Shown: positions 9,183-18,202 of the stretch, in pieces
Layout of the letters: each line of letters begins with the position of its first letter
Numbering within the stretch: position 1 is the first letter of the stretch
Assembly: GCF_002838835.1 (NCBI RefSeq)
Contig: NZ_NHPP01000004.1
Span: 62,001-126,000 of the forward strand
Reading direction: 5' to 3'
Source: Siphonobacter sp. SORGH_AS_0500
Lineage (GTDB): Bacteria > Bacteroidota > Bacteroidia > Cytophagales > Spirosomataceae
Length of the DNA stretch: 64,000 bases
Notes under the pieces: generated by a model
Seen by the model: the letters and a program-made list of their open reading frames with translations, nothing else
What the model was told of the DNA's origin: nothing
Databases searched by the model: none
Translations under genes and position numbers: made by a program

Positions 9183-11162
9183 TTATAAATCGAAAACTGT
9201 ATCATTTTTTTCTGCTTTGTCTATACTATCTATTTCCCTGATTGCATTACTATAATCTATGACATAAGACTTCCTTGTAGAAGGGCCAATGAAAAGTAAA
9301 CTTTGTAAGATTTTATTAACACTATTGAAATGCTTTAAATTATTTAATGGAGATTCAATTTTATCATCTAAAGGTATTATGAAATTTTCGTATGGTAAAT
9401 TTATTTGTATTTCATTCTCAATCGGTTTTAAATATATTTCCTTTATTGCAGGATAATTCCTATTTATAAATAAATTAATTAACTTTCTTTTGAAAGAATC
9501 TTTTAAAAAATAGCCATATCCTTTTGATAATACAATGCTTTCTATTGGATCATTCGGTAGCGTATCTTTGATTATTTTTTCTAATGCTAAATACGATTTT
9601 TCATCTATTTTTTTTAAATTTTTAATCATTATAAAAGATACATCAACCCCATAATGTAAAGATTTCCTAAGTACAATTTGCTGTTGAGGGTAATTTTTAT
9701 TATTCAAATAATCTTTGTAAGAGCTTTCGTAGAAATTTACAAAGTCTATTAATAATTGTTTTAAAATAATTTTCCTAAAAGTTTTAAAATCTAGGTCTAT
9801 ATATAGATCTAGCGTGTTGAGTAAGTTATCTGTATGTTTTAGATATATTTTATTTAAAATTTCTTCCTTCTTGCTACTAGAAGCAATGAATTCAGCTAAA
9901 AAGTAATCTTGAATCGATTTATGTATCCACTTTATTTTTAAACCTTCTCGCTGAAACAGAGGTACAGCTGAAAGAAGGTCTTCTAGGAAATTAGTATTTG
10001 AAAAAGTAATGCCCGGGCATCTGTCTTTAGCTTTTTTAATTAATTCAATTAGCTGATTTTCGTCATAACTTATAGTCCCCGCTTGATAAGATTCGTAAGC
10101 TAATTCTCTTAAAACTAATCTGAATTGGTATACGTCAAGATTAGATTTTTTAAGTCTTGACCAACCGTTTTTTGATAAATCATGTCTTTTATAGAGGGCA
10201 GTGTATATTTCTTCATAAAATGCAGATTTATTGGGTGGAATATCCTTATTATATATGTATGTATAATATATTAATGAAACTAAGAAAGGATTTCCTAGCA
10301 AATCCCTAGTCTCCCTTAATTTAGTCTTTAAATCTTTAATTAACTTATCTCCAACTTTTATAGAACTGATCGAATCATATCTTTTAATTAAGTCATTTGC
10401 TTCTTTAGGTTTAAGCGGTAATATATTGAATAGCTGAAAATCTCCAAAGGCGGCTAAAGATCCTTCAGGCCTGGATGTTAGAAGAAAATAATTATTTGAT
10501 GTTTTATTAATAAACTCTCTTATATCTTTTGTAATAGTTTCTTGATGTTGTAGTTGTATTTCATCAAATCCATCTAATATTATGAAAAATTGACCCAATT
10601 CTAGAAATTTGAAAATCAGGTCTTTTTCAAATGATTGATCTATAGGATCGATTTGAAAGAATATTTCATCAATAAGAGAATGTTTTTCGGTTAAATTTCT
10701 TAATTCTATAAGAATCGGTATCGCAAACCTGTTTTCTATTGTTTTTAAAGCAATAAATTTAGTCAAAGTAGATTTGCCCATACCTGCAGTATCAGCAATT
10801 AGAACTTTTGAAAATGGTTTTATGAAATCTTCTGTATAGTTTTCTATCTTTTGATAGAGAAAGTCTTTAGATGATCTTAATGTTAAAGGATAATATATTT
10901 CTTCTAAAAGTATTTGTTGATTTTGTAAAATTAAGATGTTAATGTTTTTACATTTTAGCATTGTTCTAGCTAAATATTCTTCAAATTTGTTTTCGAAATA
11001 ATTTTCTAAAACCTTATCTTTAATATCATTTTTTTTTACCCACTTTGCTAATCTTTCAATTTTAGGTTTTATGAGAGTAGATATGATTGGGTCAATAAAA
11101 GGCTTGGCCAAAGTAATATAATCTTTAACCTCATTTACATTAAAAGAGTCAACAATATCCAT
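9183..11162 (-). CDS. NACHT-domain STAND NTPase, probable phage-defence sensor
   Basis: A 659-residue NLR-like NTPase. Walker A is ADTAGMGKST (residues 123-132), Walker B FIILDGFDE (193-201), and LLTSRPEG (228-234) is the family's sensor motif, all in NACHT order and spacing. Residues 1-110 form a short N-terminal region without a recognised effector domain. After about residue 330 comes the winged-helix/helical region (KIKWIHKSIQDYFLAEFIAS, a typical NACHT C-terminal motif), then about 230 residues of unknown sensor sequence. It is the first gene of the island, 35 nt below the terminator of tRNA-Ser, and the DUF4365 gene follows. The missing N-terminal effector fits the view that the nuclease is supplied in trans. 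Confidence 0.85.
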   Translation of the reverse strand: MDIVDSFNVNEVKDYITLAKPFIDPIISTLIKPKIERLAKWVKKNDIKDKVLENYFENKFEEYLARTMLKCKNINILILQNQQILLEEIYYPLTLRSSKDFLYQKIENYTEDFIKPFSKVLIADTAGMGKSTLTKFIALKTIENRFAIPILIELRNLTEKHSLIDEIFFQIDPIDQSFEKDLIFKFLELGQFFIILDGFDEIQLQHQETITKDIREFINKTSNNYFLLTSRPEGSLAAFGDFQLFNILPLKPKEANDLIKRYDSISSIKVGDKLIKDLKTKLRETRDLLGNPFLVSLIYYTYIYNKDIPPNKSAFYEEIYTALYKRHDLSKNGWSRLKKSNLDVYQFRLVLRELAYESYQAGTISYDENQLIELIKKAKDRCPGITFSNTNFLEDLLSAVPLFQREGLKIKWIHKSIQDYFLAEFIASSSKKEEILNKIYLKHTDNLLNTLDLYIDLDFKTFRKIILKQLLIDFVNFYESSYKDYLNNKNYPQQQIVLRKSLHYGVDVSFIMIKNLKKIDEKSYLALEKIIKDTLPNDPIESIVLSKGYGYFLKDSFKRKLINLFINRNYPAIKEIYLKPIENEIQINLPYENFIIPLDDKIESPLNNLKHFNSVNKILQSLLFIGPSTRKSYVIDYSNAIREIDSIDKAEKNDTVFDL

Positions 11163-11196
11163 ATTATCAAGGTTGTAAAGGTGCTTAAAAAGACAG

Positions 11197-11231
11197 AAGC
11201 CTAAGTATCTGAAAATCAGTTACTTAGGCTT
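11197..11231 (-). terminator. Terminator of the tRNA-Ser gene
   Basis: Perfect 11-bp arms (aagcctaagta and tacttaggctt) around a 13-nt loop, followed on the minus strand by CTGTCTTTTT. It starts 7 nt after the tRNA 3' end and also insulates the NACHT gene from tRNA transcription. Confidence 0.85.
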
Positions 11232-11237
11232 CATATG

Positions 11238-11322
11238 CAGAGGGTGAGGGATTCGAACCCCCGGACCTGTTACAGTCAACAGTTTTCAAGACTGCCGCGA
11301 TCGACCACTCCGCCAACCCTCT
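11238..11322 (-). tRNA. tRNA-Ser (anticodon UGA)
   Basis: An 85-nt gene read on the minus strand. The acceptor stem is AGAGGGT paired with ACCCTCT with discriminator G. The D-arm begins TGGCGGAGTGG. The anticodon stem-loop GCAGT-CTTGAAA-ACTGT has TGA at positions 34-36. A long variable arm typical of class II serine tRNAs and a T-arm with GGTTCGAATCC follow. No CCA is encoded. Its 3' end faces the AT-rich NACHT/DUF4365 island, a common position for acquired DNA. Confidence 0.95.
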
Positions 11323-11380
11323 GTTTGTGTCACAAAAGTAGTGGTATTTGAGAGCTTTGTCAAGTGCTGTTTCGAAAAAA

Positions 11381-11899
11381 TTATAATTCTATTAAGTCTT
11401 GAACCACTACTTTCATTCTAGGTGCCTCACCCTCAGGCACTATTACAGTTAAATTTTCTGAAGAAATTTCTCCATTTTTTAATATATGTCCCACCTGAAT
11501 GTTCGTGGTAGTGGTGGTCATCTTGCCTTCAGCATTCTTTACCGTCTGTTTGTAGGGAATGACAAAAGGCCCGGCGTAGACCTGAGCGTCTTTTGAGGTG
11601 AGGCGTTTGCCCGTGGCGTTCACGCATAGGAAGGCGGCTAGTAAATTCTGGTTCTGCTCGCCGAAGGCGGTTGGTCGTGGAAACAGGATTTTCGAACAGC
11701 CGCTATTATTTCGAACGTACACCCGCAGTTCAAAACGGTTGTAATTTTCGTTCTTGATTTCCATCTTTCGCTCGTTCGTAATATCAAAGCCGTATTCAAT
11801 GCCATTGAAATTCGTTGCGTGCTCAGTAGTCAGATCAATACTTTGCTGGGCGTAGCTTGACAGGGGAGCCAGCAGAAGAAAAAATAGAACTTTTTTCAT
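11381..11899 (-). CDS. Secreted hypothetical protein
   Basis: A 172-residue protein with a clear Sec signal peptide (MKKVLFFLLLAPLSSYAQ). The mature part is beta-rich, has two Cys residues (CSKILFPRP and FLCVNATGK) that could form a disulfide, and contains a Thr-rich patch (KMTTTTTNIQ). I do not recognise the family. It stands alone between the tRNA and the cystathionine beta-synthase gene. Probably periplasmic or outer-membrane associated. Confidence 0.7.
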   Translation of the reverse strand: MKKVLFFLLLAPLSSYAQQSIDLTTEHATNFNGIEYGFDITNERKMEIKNENYNRFELRVYVRNNSGCSKILFPRPTAFGEQNQNLLAAFLCVNATGKRLTSKDAQVYAGPFVIPYKQTVKNAEGKMTTTTTNIQVGHILKNGEISSENLTVIVPEGEAPRMKVVVQDLIEL

Positions 11900-12001
11900 G
11901 TTGGGGATAAGGTGAGAAAATCGTCGCCCAAATGAAAGCGATATTTAGCAAAAAAGGAAGGCCGATAAGCCTCCCTTTCGTAGATCATTTCTTATAAATA
12001 C

Positions 12002-13378
12002 TTAATTAGTCATCGCCAGTAATAAATCGGCCTGAGTGATGATGTGAACGCGATCAACTTCGTCGCGAACGAGTAGGGCCTTGTTGTCTTTATCGATTAG
12101 CGAAGCTAAAACGTCGATGGTGTCGTGAAAGCCCACAAAGCGGAAAGGCTTCTCCATAATTTCCTGAATGGGTAATTCCTTAATGTCCGGCGATTGAATC
12201 AGTAATGATAGGATCGTCGATTCTGAGATACTGCCCACGAAGTTACCCGTTTCATCAACCACCGGAATCTGACTGATGCCGTCGCGATTGAGCAGGCGGA
12301 TCGCCTCGCTTACGCGTGCCTGCTGGGGAAGGGTAATGAGTGGCGTGTTGCGGTGACGAATGCGGATGAGATCGCGGGCGGTAGCGAAGGAGCGGCTTTC
12401 CAGGAACCCATGGTCTTTCATCCAGTTATCATTGTAAATCTTATTCAGGTAACGCGTGCCGTGGTCGGGGAGTAGAATGACCATCACGTCGTCTTCTTTC
12501 AAATGCTCCCGAGCGTACTCCAAAGCTCCGTAAACGGCTGTTCCGCAGCTCCAGCCGACGAATAAACCTTCTTCCCGGGCCAGTCGGCGAGCCATGATGG
12601 CGGCGTCTTTGTCGGTTACCTTGAGGATATGGTCGATAAGATTAAAATCTACATTTTTCGGCAAAATGTCTTCACCGATGCCCTCCGTGAGGTAGGGGTA
12701 AATTTCATGCGGATCAAATTCGCCCGTCTCTTTATACTTTTTGAAAACTGAGCCGTAAGTATCCAGACCGACGGTTACGACGTCTGCCTTTTTTTCTTTC
12801 AGAAATTTAGCTGTTCCGCAGATCGTTCCGCCCGTACCTACGCCCGCCGCAAAGTGCGTGATTTCGCCACCCGTTTGCGACCAGATTTCGGGACCCGTGG
12901 TATCGTAATGGGCCGCCGAATTGGAAAGGTTGTCGTACTGATTGGGGTAAAACGAATTCGGAATATCCTGATTTAATTTCTTGGCTACCGAGTAATAACT
13001 TCTCGGATCATCGGGTTCTACATTCGTGGGGCAAACCACCACTTCAGCCCCCACGGCCCGTAGAATATCGATTTTTTCCTGGGACTGTTTATCGGCCATC
13101 GTGAAAATACACTTATAGCCCTTCGCGACAGCGGCCAGAGCCAGACCCATACCCGTGTTACCCGAAGTTCCCTCAATAATGGTTCCGCCCGGTTTCAGAA
13201 TGCCCGCTGCTTCGGCGTCTTCAATCATCCGAAGAGCAATGCGGTCTTTCACGGAGTTACCGGGGTTGAAGTATTCTACTTTTACAAGAATAGTCCCTGA
13301 AATTCCTTTGGTAACTTTGTTGAGTTTGACAAGCGGCGTATTGCCGATAGTCTCAATAATATGGTTATAGTAGTGCAT
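12002..13378 (-). CDS. Cystathionine beta-synthase (PLP fold plus CBS pair)
   Basis: A 458-residue protein starting MHYYNHIIETIGNTPLVKLN; the 14 upstream in-frame codons are not expected to be coding. It is a type II fold PLP enzyme: the Lys in NPGNSVKDRI is the Schiff-base Lys, GTSGNTG binds substrate carboxylate, and GVGTGGTICG binds the PLP phosphate. Residues about 345-455 carry a pair of CBS domains (LLNRDGISQIPVVDETGNFV, DNKALLVRDEVDRVHIITQ) that usually bind adenosyl ligands. This architecture is that of cystathionine beta-synthase (serine plus homocysteine to cystathionine) rather than plain cysteine synthase. It has no N-terminal heme region, as usual in bacteria. It is divergent from the Fe-S protein gene. 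Confidence 0.9.
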   Translation of the reverse strand: MHYYNHIIETIGNTPLVKLNKVTKGISGTILVKVEYFNPGNSVKDRIALRMIEDAEAAGILKPGGTIIEGTSGNTGMGLALAAVAKGYKCIFTMADKQSQEKIDILRAVGAEVVVCPTNVEPDDPRSYYSVAKKLNQDIPNSFYPNQYDNLSNSAAHYDTTGPEIWSQTGGEITHFAAGVGTGGTICGTAKFLKEKKADVVTVGLDTYGSVFKKYKETGEFDPHEIYPYLTEGIGEDILPKNVDFNLIDHILKVTDKDAAIMARRLAREEGLFVGWSCGTAVYGALEYAREHLKEDDVMVILLPDHGTRYLNKIYNDNWMKDHGFLESRSFATARDLIRIRHRNTPLITLPQQARVSEAIRLLNRDGISQIPVVDETGNFVGSISESTILSLLIQSPDIKELPIQEIMEKPFRFVGFHDTIDVLASLIDKDNKALLVRDEVDRVHIITQADLLLAMTN

Positions 13379-13496
13379 GGCTGAAAGAAAAATAAATCGA
13401 TCGATGACCGAAAGTGTCAAATTCTTTAGATAGGAACTGGTAAAATTCCGTACTCAGGAAACCTATTACAGTCTATGACTGTTCGGATTTCGGAAG

Positions 13497-13504
13497 TAAA
13501 TTTG
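13497..13504 (+). promoter_or_regulatory. Bacteroidota -7 promoter element for the A-type Fe-S gene
   Basis: TAAATTTG fits the Bacteroidota consensus TAnnTTTG exactly and lies 52 nt before the ATG. No good -33 TTG sits at the usual distance, so this is a partial match. Confidence 0.45.
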
Positions 13505-13555
13505 TAGGAAGAAATCAACAATAGAAGTTTTAACCTTCTTATTTTATCAATAAAT

Positions 13556-13882
13556 ATGGTAACGGTATCTCAGGAAGCAGCTGATAAAATCATAGAATTA
13601 CGCAAGAAAGACGGTCTTACGGAAGACTTTAGCGTACGGGTAGCCGTGAAAGGCGGCGGATGCTCAGGTCTGATGTACGATCTGAATTTTTCTTCTGAGC
13701 CGGAAGCAGGCGATATGGTATTTGAAGATAAAGGAGTGAAAGTAATGGTAGATCGCAAGTCGATTCTTTATCTGGCTGGCACCGAATTACAATACTCAGG
13801 CGGGCTGAACGGAAAAGGTTTTGTCTTCTTCAACCCTAATGCCTCTCGCACCTGCGGTTGCGGCGAAAGCTTCGCGGTTTAG
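13556..13882 (+). CDS. A-type iron-sulfur cluster carrier (IscA/SufA/ErpA family)
   Basis: A 108-residue HesB/IscA-type protein that passes Fe-S clusters to apo-enzymes in the cytoplasm. The three conserved cysteines are present: C36 in GGGCSGL and C100 and C102 in the C-terminal TCGCGES. Length and spacing are those of the family. It stands alone with its own -7 element and a strong terminator. Which of the three subtypes it is cannot be decided without phylogeny. Confidence 0.92.
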   Translation: MVTVSQEAADKIIELRKKDGLTEDFSVRVAVKGGGCSGLMYDLNFSSEPEAGDMVFEDKGVKVMVDRKSILYLAGTELQYSGGLNGKGFVFFNPNASRTCGCGESFAV

Positions 13883-13894
13883 TTATTGGTTATT

Positions 13895-13942
13895 CTAAAC
13901 GAAACATCCCGAAAGTTTTAACTTTCGGGATGTTTCGTTTAG
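13895..13942. terminator. Terminator between the Fe-S gene and the ATL-like gene
   Basis: A 48-nt near-perfect palindrome (ctaaacgaaacatcccgaaa and its complement around a 4-nt AT loop). It serves both convergent genes. Confidence 0.8.
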
Positions 13943-13986
13943 AGAGGCCCTAGTGATCTAAATAACTAAAAACCAACAACGGCTAA

Positions 13987-14313
13987 CTATAATAACTCAT
14001 CCTTCGGTATCCAGTAGCGATTTTTGAAATCCTGGATCTGGTCGTTTTTTACTTCGACTCCTTCGGCCTCTAGTAACTCCTGCATCCGATTTCCTCCAAA
14101 ATGATGCTTCCCGGTGAGTACGCCATTCCGATTTACCACGCGGTGGGCCGGAACGTCGGAGAGGTGATGGCAGGCATTCATCGCCCAACCCACCAGTCTT
14201 GCTCCCCCTTTTGAACCAAGGTATTCGGCGATAGCCCCGTAGCTGGTTACTCGTCCGGGAGGAATAAGTTTTACTACTTCATAAATATCCTGAAAAGCGT
14301 CTGAAGAAGGCAT
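13987..14313 (-). CDS. Alkyltransferase-like (ATL) DNA-binding protein, MGMT family without the active-site Cys
   Basis: A 108-residue protein equal to the DNA-binding domain of O6-alkylguanine-DNA alkyltransferase: YEVVKLIPPGRVTSYGAIAE (winged helix-turn-helix), GARLVGWAMNAC, and FGGNRMQELLEAEGVEV. The catalytic PCHRV motif reads PAHRVV, so the alkyl-accepting Cys is Ala and the protein cannot self-alkylate. ATL proteins of this kind bind O6-alkylguanine and hand it to nucleotide-excision repair. The length is normal for the family. Confidence 0.9.
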   Translation of the reverse strand: MPSSDAFQDIYEVVKLIPPGRVTSYGAIAEYLGSKGGARLVGWAMNACHHLSDVPAHRVVNRNGVLTGKHHFGGNRMQELLEAEGVEVKNDQIQDFKNRYWIPKDELL

Positions 14314-14387
14314 CGTGTAGTAAGGTAATAAAAGAGTAAATAATCACACCTTTTAGGCGGGTATTCACTTTATCGGGTAATGATTCA

Positions 14388-14972
14388 TTAAGATTCATGC
14401 TTCGCGTCCAGGCGATCCTGAATTTCCCGGCAGAGTTCTTCGTACCAAGCTTCGCCATAAGCACTAATCAGCGGATCTTTCAGAAATTTATAGACGGGCA
14501 CCTTCAGGGCTGCTCCGTGTTCACAGGCTGGTGAACAAATGTGCCAGCGGTCGTAGTTCAGGGCATCATACTGCTCATATTTTGTGACCCGAATAGGGTA
14601 TAAATGACAGGAAATGGGTTTTTTCCAGTTGATCTTACCGTCCAGATAAGCCTGTTCAATGCCACATTTTAAAATGCCTTTCTGATCATAAACCGCATAC
14701 GCACATTCCCGACCTTCAATCACGGGCGTAGAATAATCGCCTTCCCAATCTTCAACGTATACGCCCTGCTCTTCAATGGTTTTGATGCCTATCTCCGAAA
14801 GGTAAGGTTTCACCTGTTCGTATACTTCTTCCAGCTTAGGTAATTCATCCATTGAAAGCGGAGCTCCGAGGTCGCCCTCTACGCAACAGGCTCCCTTGCA
14901 TTTAAGAAGATCACAAACGAAATATTGGTCTGCGATGTCGTCTGAAATGACGGTATTATCAATCAGTATCAT
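14388..14972 (-). CDS. DUF3109 family protein
   Basis: A 194-residue cytosolic protein of the Bacteroidota DUF3109 family. It contains a Cys cluster near the N-terminus ([11 protein letters not shown]) and further Cys residues ([40 protein letters not shown]) that resemble the YkgJ-type metal- or cluster-binding CxxxCxxCC pattern. Function unknown; a metal or Fe-S site is likely. It lies upstream of the ATL gene on the same strand, 74 nt away. Confidence 0.85.
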   Translation of the reverse strand: MILIDNTVISDDIADQYFVCDLLKCKGACCVEGDLGAPLSMDELPKLEEVYEQVKPYLSEIGIKTIEEQGVYVEDWEGDYSTPVIEGRECAYAVYDQKGILKCGIEQAYLDGKINWKKPISCHLYPIRVTKYEQYDALNYDRWHICSPACEHGAALKVPVYKFLKDPLISAYGEAWYEELCREIQDRLDAKHES

Positions 14973-15073
14973 GCTCGTTAGGGTGGAAAGTCCACTAAAA
15001 AGAATAGCGGGAAATGATTCCCGCTATCAAAATTAACACTTGTCGGAGGGCCTGCGTTCACGCAGACGGGTAA

Positions 15074-17377
15074 TTATTTGTTTTTGATCTTTAACCGTTG
15101 ACCTGTGCGAATCATGTCTGTGCCTGACATGTTATTCCAGGAGCGAATTTGATCCACTTTTATATCATACTGACGGGCAATACTAAACATGGTTTCCCCT
15201 TGTTGAACGGTGTGGTAACGCCACTCTCCAGTAGTAGTATTGGCAGGGATGCTGCTGGTGGCGGGACGAGCGGCACCGGCCCGTAATACGTAGCGGTCGC
15301 CAACATTTACCTGAGGAAATGCTTGCAAGCCGTTCAGGTCTCTCAATTCTTCGGGCTTCATGTTGTATTTTCTGGCAATAGCGAAGAACGTTTCACCTGA
15401 TTTAACAACGTGATAAGCTGGTTTACTTTCGGAGGAAGGAGTTGCTTCGCGAACGGGAGCCACGGCTGTTTCTTCCACGCGAATGGGATTGGTTACGGGG
15501 GTACCTTTCACCAGCACTTTCTCACCCTTTTTAAGTAAAGGATAACTTTTCAGCCCGTTTAGTTCCAGTAACTCATCGGGCTTCATGTTGTACTTACGAG
15601 CAATAGCGTAGAACGTTTCTCCCGATTCAACCGTGTGGTAGCTTTCGGAAGCGGCTTCTGTACGAACGGCAGGTTGACGAGGGGTTACCGGAGCGTCTTC
15701 TTCACCAGGCGTAGTGGGGAATTTGTTGGGATTAGTAACAGGACGACTCACTACTTCTGGTTGCGTTCGGGTTGGTTCCGTCCGTACTGGTTGGCTAGTG
15801 CTGGGTTGAACCGGACGTGTAGCGGAGGGGTTACCGGATACTACCTGACCATTTTCATCCACCAATACCACCCGACCTGAGTTGGTCTGAGGCTGAGTAG
15901 GCGTTGTAGGAACCGTTACGGCTACGTCTGTTGCGGGAGTCGTCACAGGAGGGGTAGAGGTTGTAACTGGAGTCTCGGCTAAGATAGGAGTCTCCTCTTT
16001 CGCTTTTTCCGGCTCTGGTAAAGGAACGACTTCAATCGCTGTTTTGCAGGGGCGGCGTTTCTTCATCCACAATACCCGGCCTGGTTGCAGAGGTTCGGTA
16101 GCAGAAGCAATGCGGTTTTTCCTTAACAGGAAGCTCAAACGAATGCCATACATTTGAGAGACATCCCAGGCTGTTTCTCCGTGTTGTAACGTATGGAATT
16201 CAACGGGTGCACTTTTAGCTTTTTTCTGAATATAATATACTTTACCTCCTACAATTTTGTCATCCTCTTCCATGTCGTTAATGGATAGAAAACGACCCGC
16301 CCGGATGTCCGCACGTTTAGCGATAGTTTCGTAGGTATCTCCATCCTGAGCAAGAATTCCATCTCTACCATTAATCTGATAGTAAACAGGACCGCTGGAA
16401 GCACGATTGGAGGGGGGGGTAATGCGTTTCAGAACCGGAAATTCAGGCTCTCGGGCTTTCGCTTTCCGGGCTGCCGCTGCCGTAGCTGTGCGATTAGCCG
16501 AAGGAGTAGTCGTTTGCGAAACTGCTACGGGTGGAGCCGACTGATTGGAAGCAAGGGCAGCAGGACGGTTGTTGTCCACTACCACCAGCATGGTATAAGG
16601 GCGATCCTGGGGAATTTTTGAGCCGCCCACCCAACGGTTATACCGACGTAATTCTACTTCGTCCACCCCGAGCTGATCGGCAATTTGCGTAAAAGTTTTT
16701 CCACCGCTGGCCTTGTATTCGTAGAAAGGCGTTTGGCTGGTGCGGTATCCGCGTAACTCGTTTTCATACACTAGTTTGTGAGCCAGGCAACGCAGAATAT
16801 AACGATCCGTTTTGTCAGTAAGTGTTATTTCATTTGCTCCATTCCATTCCGTTGGTACCAGTGACCGAACGCCGCCTAGGCCTAAGTAATAGGAATAAAG
16901 GGTTGAAATCCAGTTATTTAAGGCTGTATTATTTTTCTTTAAATAATTAGCTGCTGCCCGCGTAGAAGCATGAATATTCTTGCGTTCATCTATTTCATCG
17001 TCCACACGCAAGCCGTAATCCGTAGCCGTTTCTTTCTTGAACTGCCAGAAACCTACGGCATTGGAAGTGGAAACAGCATCGGGAGCGAGGCCACTTTCCT
17101 GCAAAACCAGGTATTTAAAATCATTGGGGACTTTCTCTTCCGAAAGGATATTTTCAACGATCGGAAAGTAAAGAGAAGCCCGATCCAGGCGTGTGTTGAG
17201 GGTGGTCCGGTTCGACAAAAGGGCATAAACGTCGGTTTGGACTATTTGCTGGGCTCCGGCGTCGAGTTTTACGTTGACATTTGCAAAGGTAAGCCGCGTG
17301 GGGGCCTGAAAAAGCTGGGCAGAAGCGTATGCGTTTAGGATAAGAGTAAACGCAAGAATAAGGATACCTCTAATCAT
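15074..17377 (-). CDS. LysM-repeat membrane-bound lytic transglycosylase (MltD-like)
   Basis: A 767-residue exported peptidoglycan enzyme. Residues 1-20 are a signal peptide. Residues about 60-200 are an SLT domain: LVLQESGLAPDAVST contains the catalytic Glu, and NAVGFWQFKKETATDYGLRV is the following motif. At least six LysM-like repeats follow. The last three (YHTVESGETFYAIARKYNMK, YHVVKSGETFFAIARKYNMK, YHTVQQGETMFSIARQYDIK) are near copies, while the first three are degenerate. Two Thr/Pro-rich linkers (about 275-310 and 450-560) look extracytoplasmic. It probably cleaves glycan strands during cell-wall growth. Confidence 0.9.
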   Translation of the reverse strand: MIRGILILAFTLILNAYASAQLFQAPTRLTFANVNVKLDAGAQQIVQTDVYALLSNRTTLNTRLDRASLYFPIVENILSEEKVPNDFKYLVLQESGLAPDAVSTSNAVGFWQFKKETATDYGLRVDDEIDERKNIHASTRAAANYLKKNNTALNNWISTLYSYYLGLGGVRSLVPTEWNGANEITLTDKTDRYILRCLAHKLVYENELRGYRTSQTPFYEYKASGGKTFTQIADQLGVDEVELRRYNRWVGGSKIPQDRPYTMLVVVDNNRPAALASNQSAPPVAVSQTTTPSANRTATAAAARKAKAREPEFPVLKRITPPSNRASSGPVYYQINGRDGILAQDGDTYETIAKRADIRAGRFLSINDMEEDDKIVGGKVYYIQKKAKSAPVEFHTLQHGETAWDVSQMYGIRLSFLLRKNRIASATEPLQPGRVLWMKKRRPCKTAIEVVPLPEPEKAKEETPILAETPVTTSTPPVTTPATDVAVTVPTTPTQPQTNSGRVVLVDENGQVVSGNPSATRPVQPSTSQPVRTEPTRTQPEVVSRPVTNPNKFPTTPGEEDAPVTPRQPAVRTEAASESYHTVESGETFYAIARKYNMKPDELLELNGLKSYPLLKKGEKVLVKGTPVTNPIRVEETAVAPVREATPSSESKPAYHVVKSGETFFAIARKYNMKPEELRDLNGLQAFPQVNVGDRYVLRAGAARPATSSIPANTTTGEWRYHTVQQGETMFSIARQYDIKVDQIRSWNNMSGTDMIRTGQRLKIKNK

Positions 17378-17465
17378 GGTTGATCTGGTTAAGCGTTGTC
17401 TTCTATAACGAAGACCTGAACCCTAACGATTCAAAAGATTACTATCGGAAGGTAAAAATGCAGAA

Positions 17466-18107
17466 TTATTTTTTTCGTACGACCATCAAGCCATCACGAA
17501 TAGGTAATAATATATTTTCAACGCGATCATCCTTCTGAATTTTCGCATTAAAATCCAGAAGATGCTGCGTGTCTTTATCAATTTTTGCGTTGGCCTGAGC
17601 TACTTTTCCACTCCAGAGTACATTATCAGCAATGATCCAGCCGCCGGGCCGTACCCGATCAATCGTCAGATCATAGTAGGTGGAATAACTGGGTTTATCT
17701 GCATCGATAAAGACAATGTCGAAGACTTCGTCCAGATCGGGTATTAAGTCGCGGGCATTCCCCAGCCGGTAATCAATCTGGTTTTTATAATCAGACTGAT
17801 CCAGAAATTCCCGGACAAAAGGTTCCAGCTCGGCCTTAATATCCATGGTAATGACTTTCCCGCCTTCCGCCAGACCTTCCGCAAAACACAGGGCCGAGTA
17901 ACCCGTGTATGTTCCAATTTCAAGCACAACTTTTGGGCGAACCATCCATGAAATCATCGACAGCATCCGTCCCTGAAAATGCCCTGACAGCATTCGGGGG
18001 TGAAGAATTTTCACGTGTGTCTGCCGATTGAGCCTCTTGAGAAGATCACTTTCCGGGCTGGTGTGAACTTCTGAATAGGCCTCTATTTCCTGATCAATAA
18101 AATACAT
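17466..18107 (-). CDS. Class I SAM-dependent O-methyltransferase
   Basis: A 213-residue methyltransferase of the catechol/caffeoyl-CoA O-methyltransferase family. VLEIGTYTGYSALCFAEGL is the SAM-binding motif I, and FDIVFIDADKPSYSTYYDL supplies the metal-binding Asp pair. The conserved GGWIIADNVLWSGKVA follows. Length is normal. In bacteria the substrate is usually unknown. Confidence 0.9.
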   Translation of the reverse strand: MYFIDQEIEAYSEVHTSPESDLLKRLNRQTHVKILHPRMLSGHFQGRMLSMISWMVRPKVVLEIGTYTGYSALCFAEGLAEGGKVITMDIKAELEPFVREFLDQSDYKNQIDYRLGNARDLIPDLDEVFDIVFIDADKPSYSTYYDLTIDRVRPGGWIIADNVLWSGKVAQANAKIDKDTQHLLDFNAKIQKDDRVENILLPIRDGLMVVRKK

Positions 18108-18161
18108 TCTAAAACAAAACTAGGGAAAACCTTCTCACAAATGACATGATTTACTAGGTAA

Positions 18162-18202
18162 TTTTACCAGAACATTGAACATTTATCAATGTTCTGGTAA
18201 AA
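18162..18202 (-). terminator. Terminator overlapping the 3' end of the M16 peptidase gene
   Basis: Perfect 17-bp arms (ttttaccagaacattga and its complement) around a 7-nt loop. The upstream arm on the minus strand is inside the coding sequence and encodes the last residues FLPEH and the stop codon, so coding and termination share the same bases. Confidence 0.75.
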
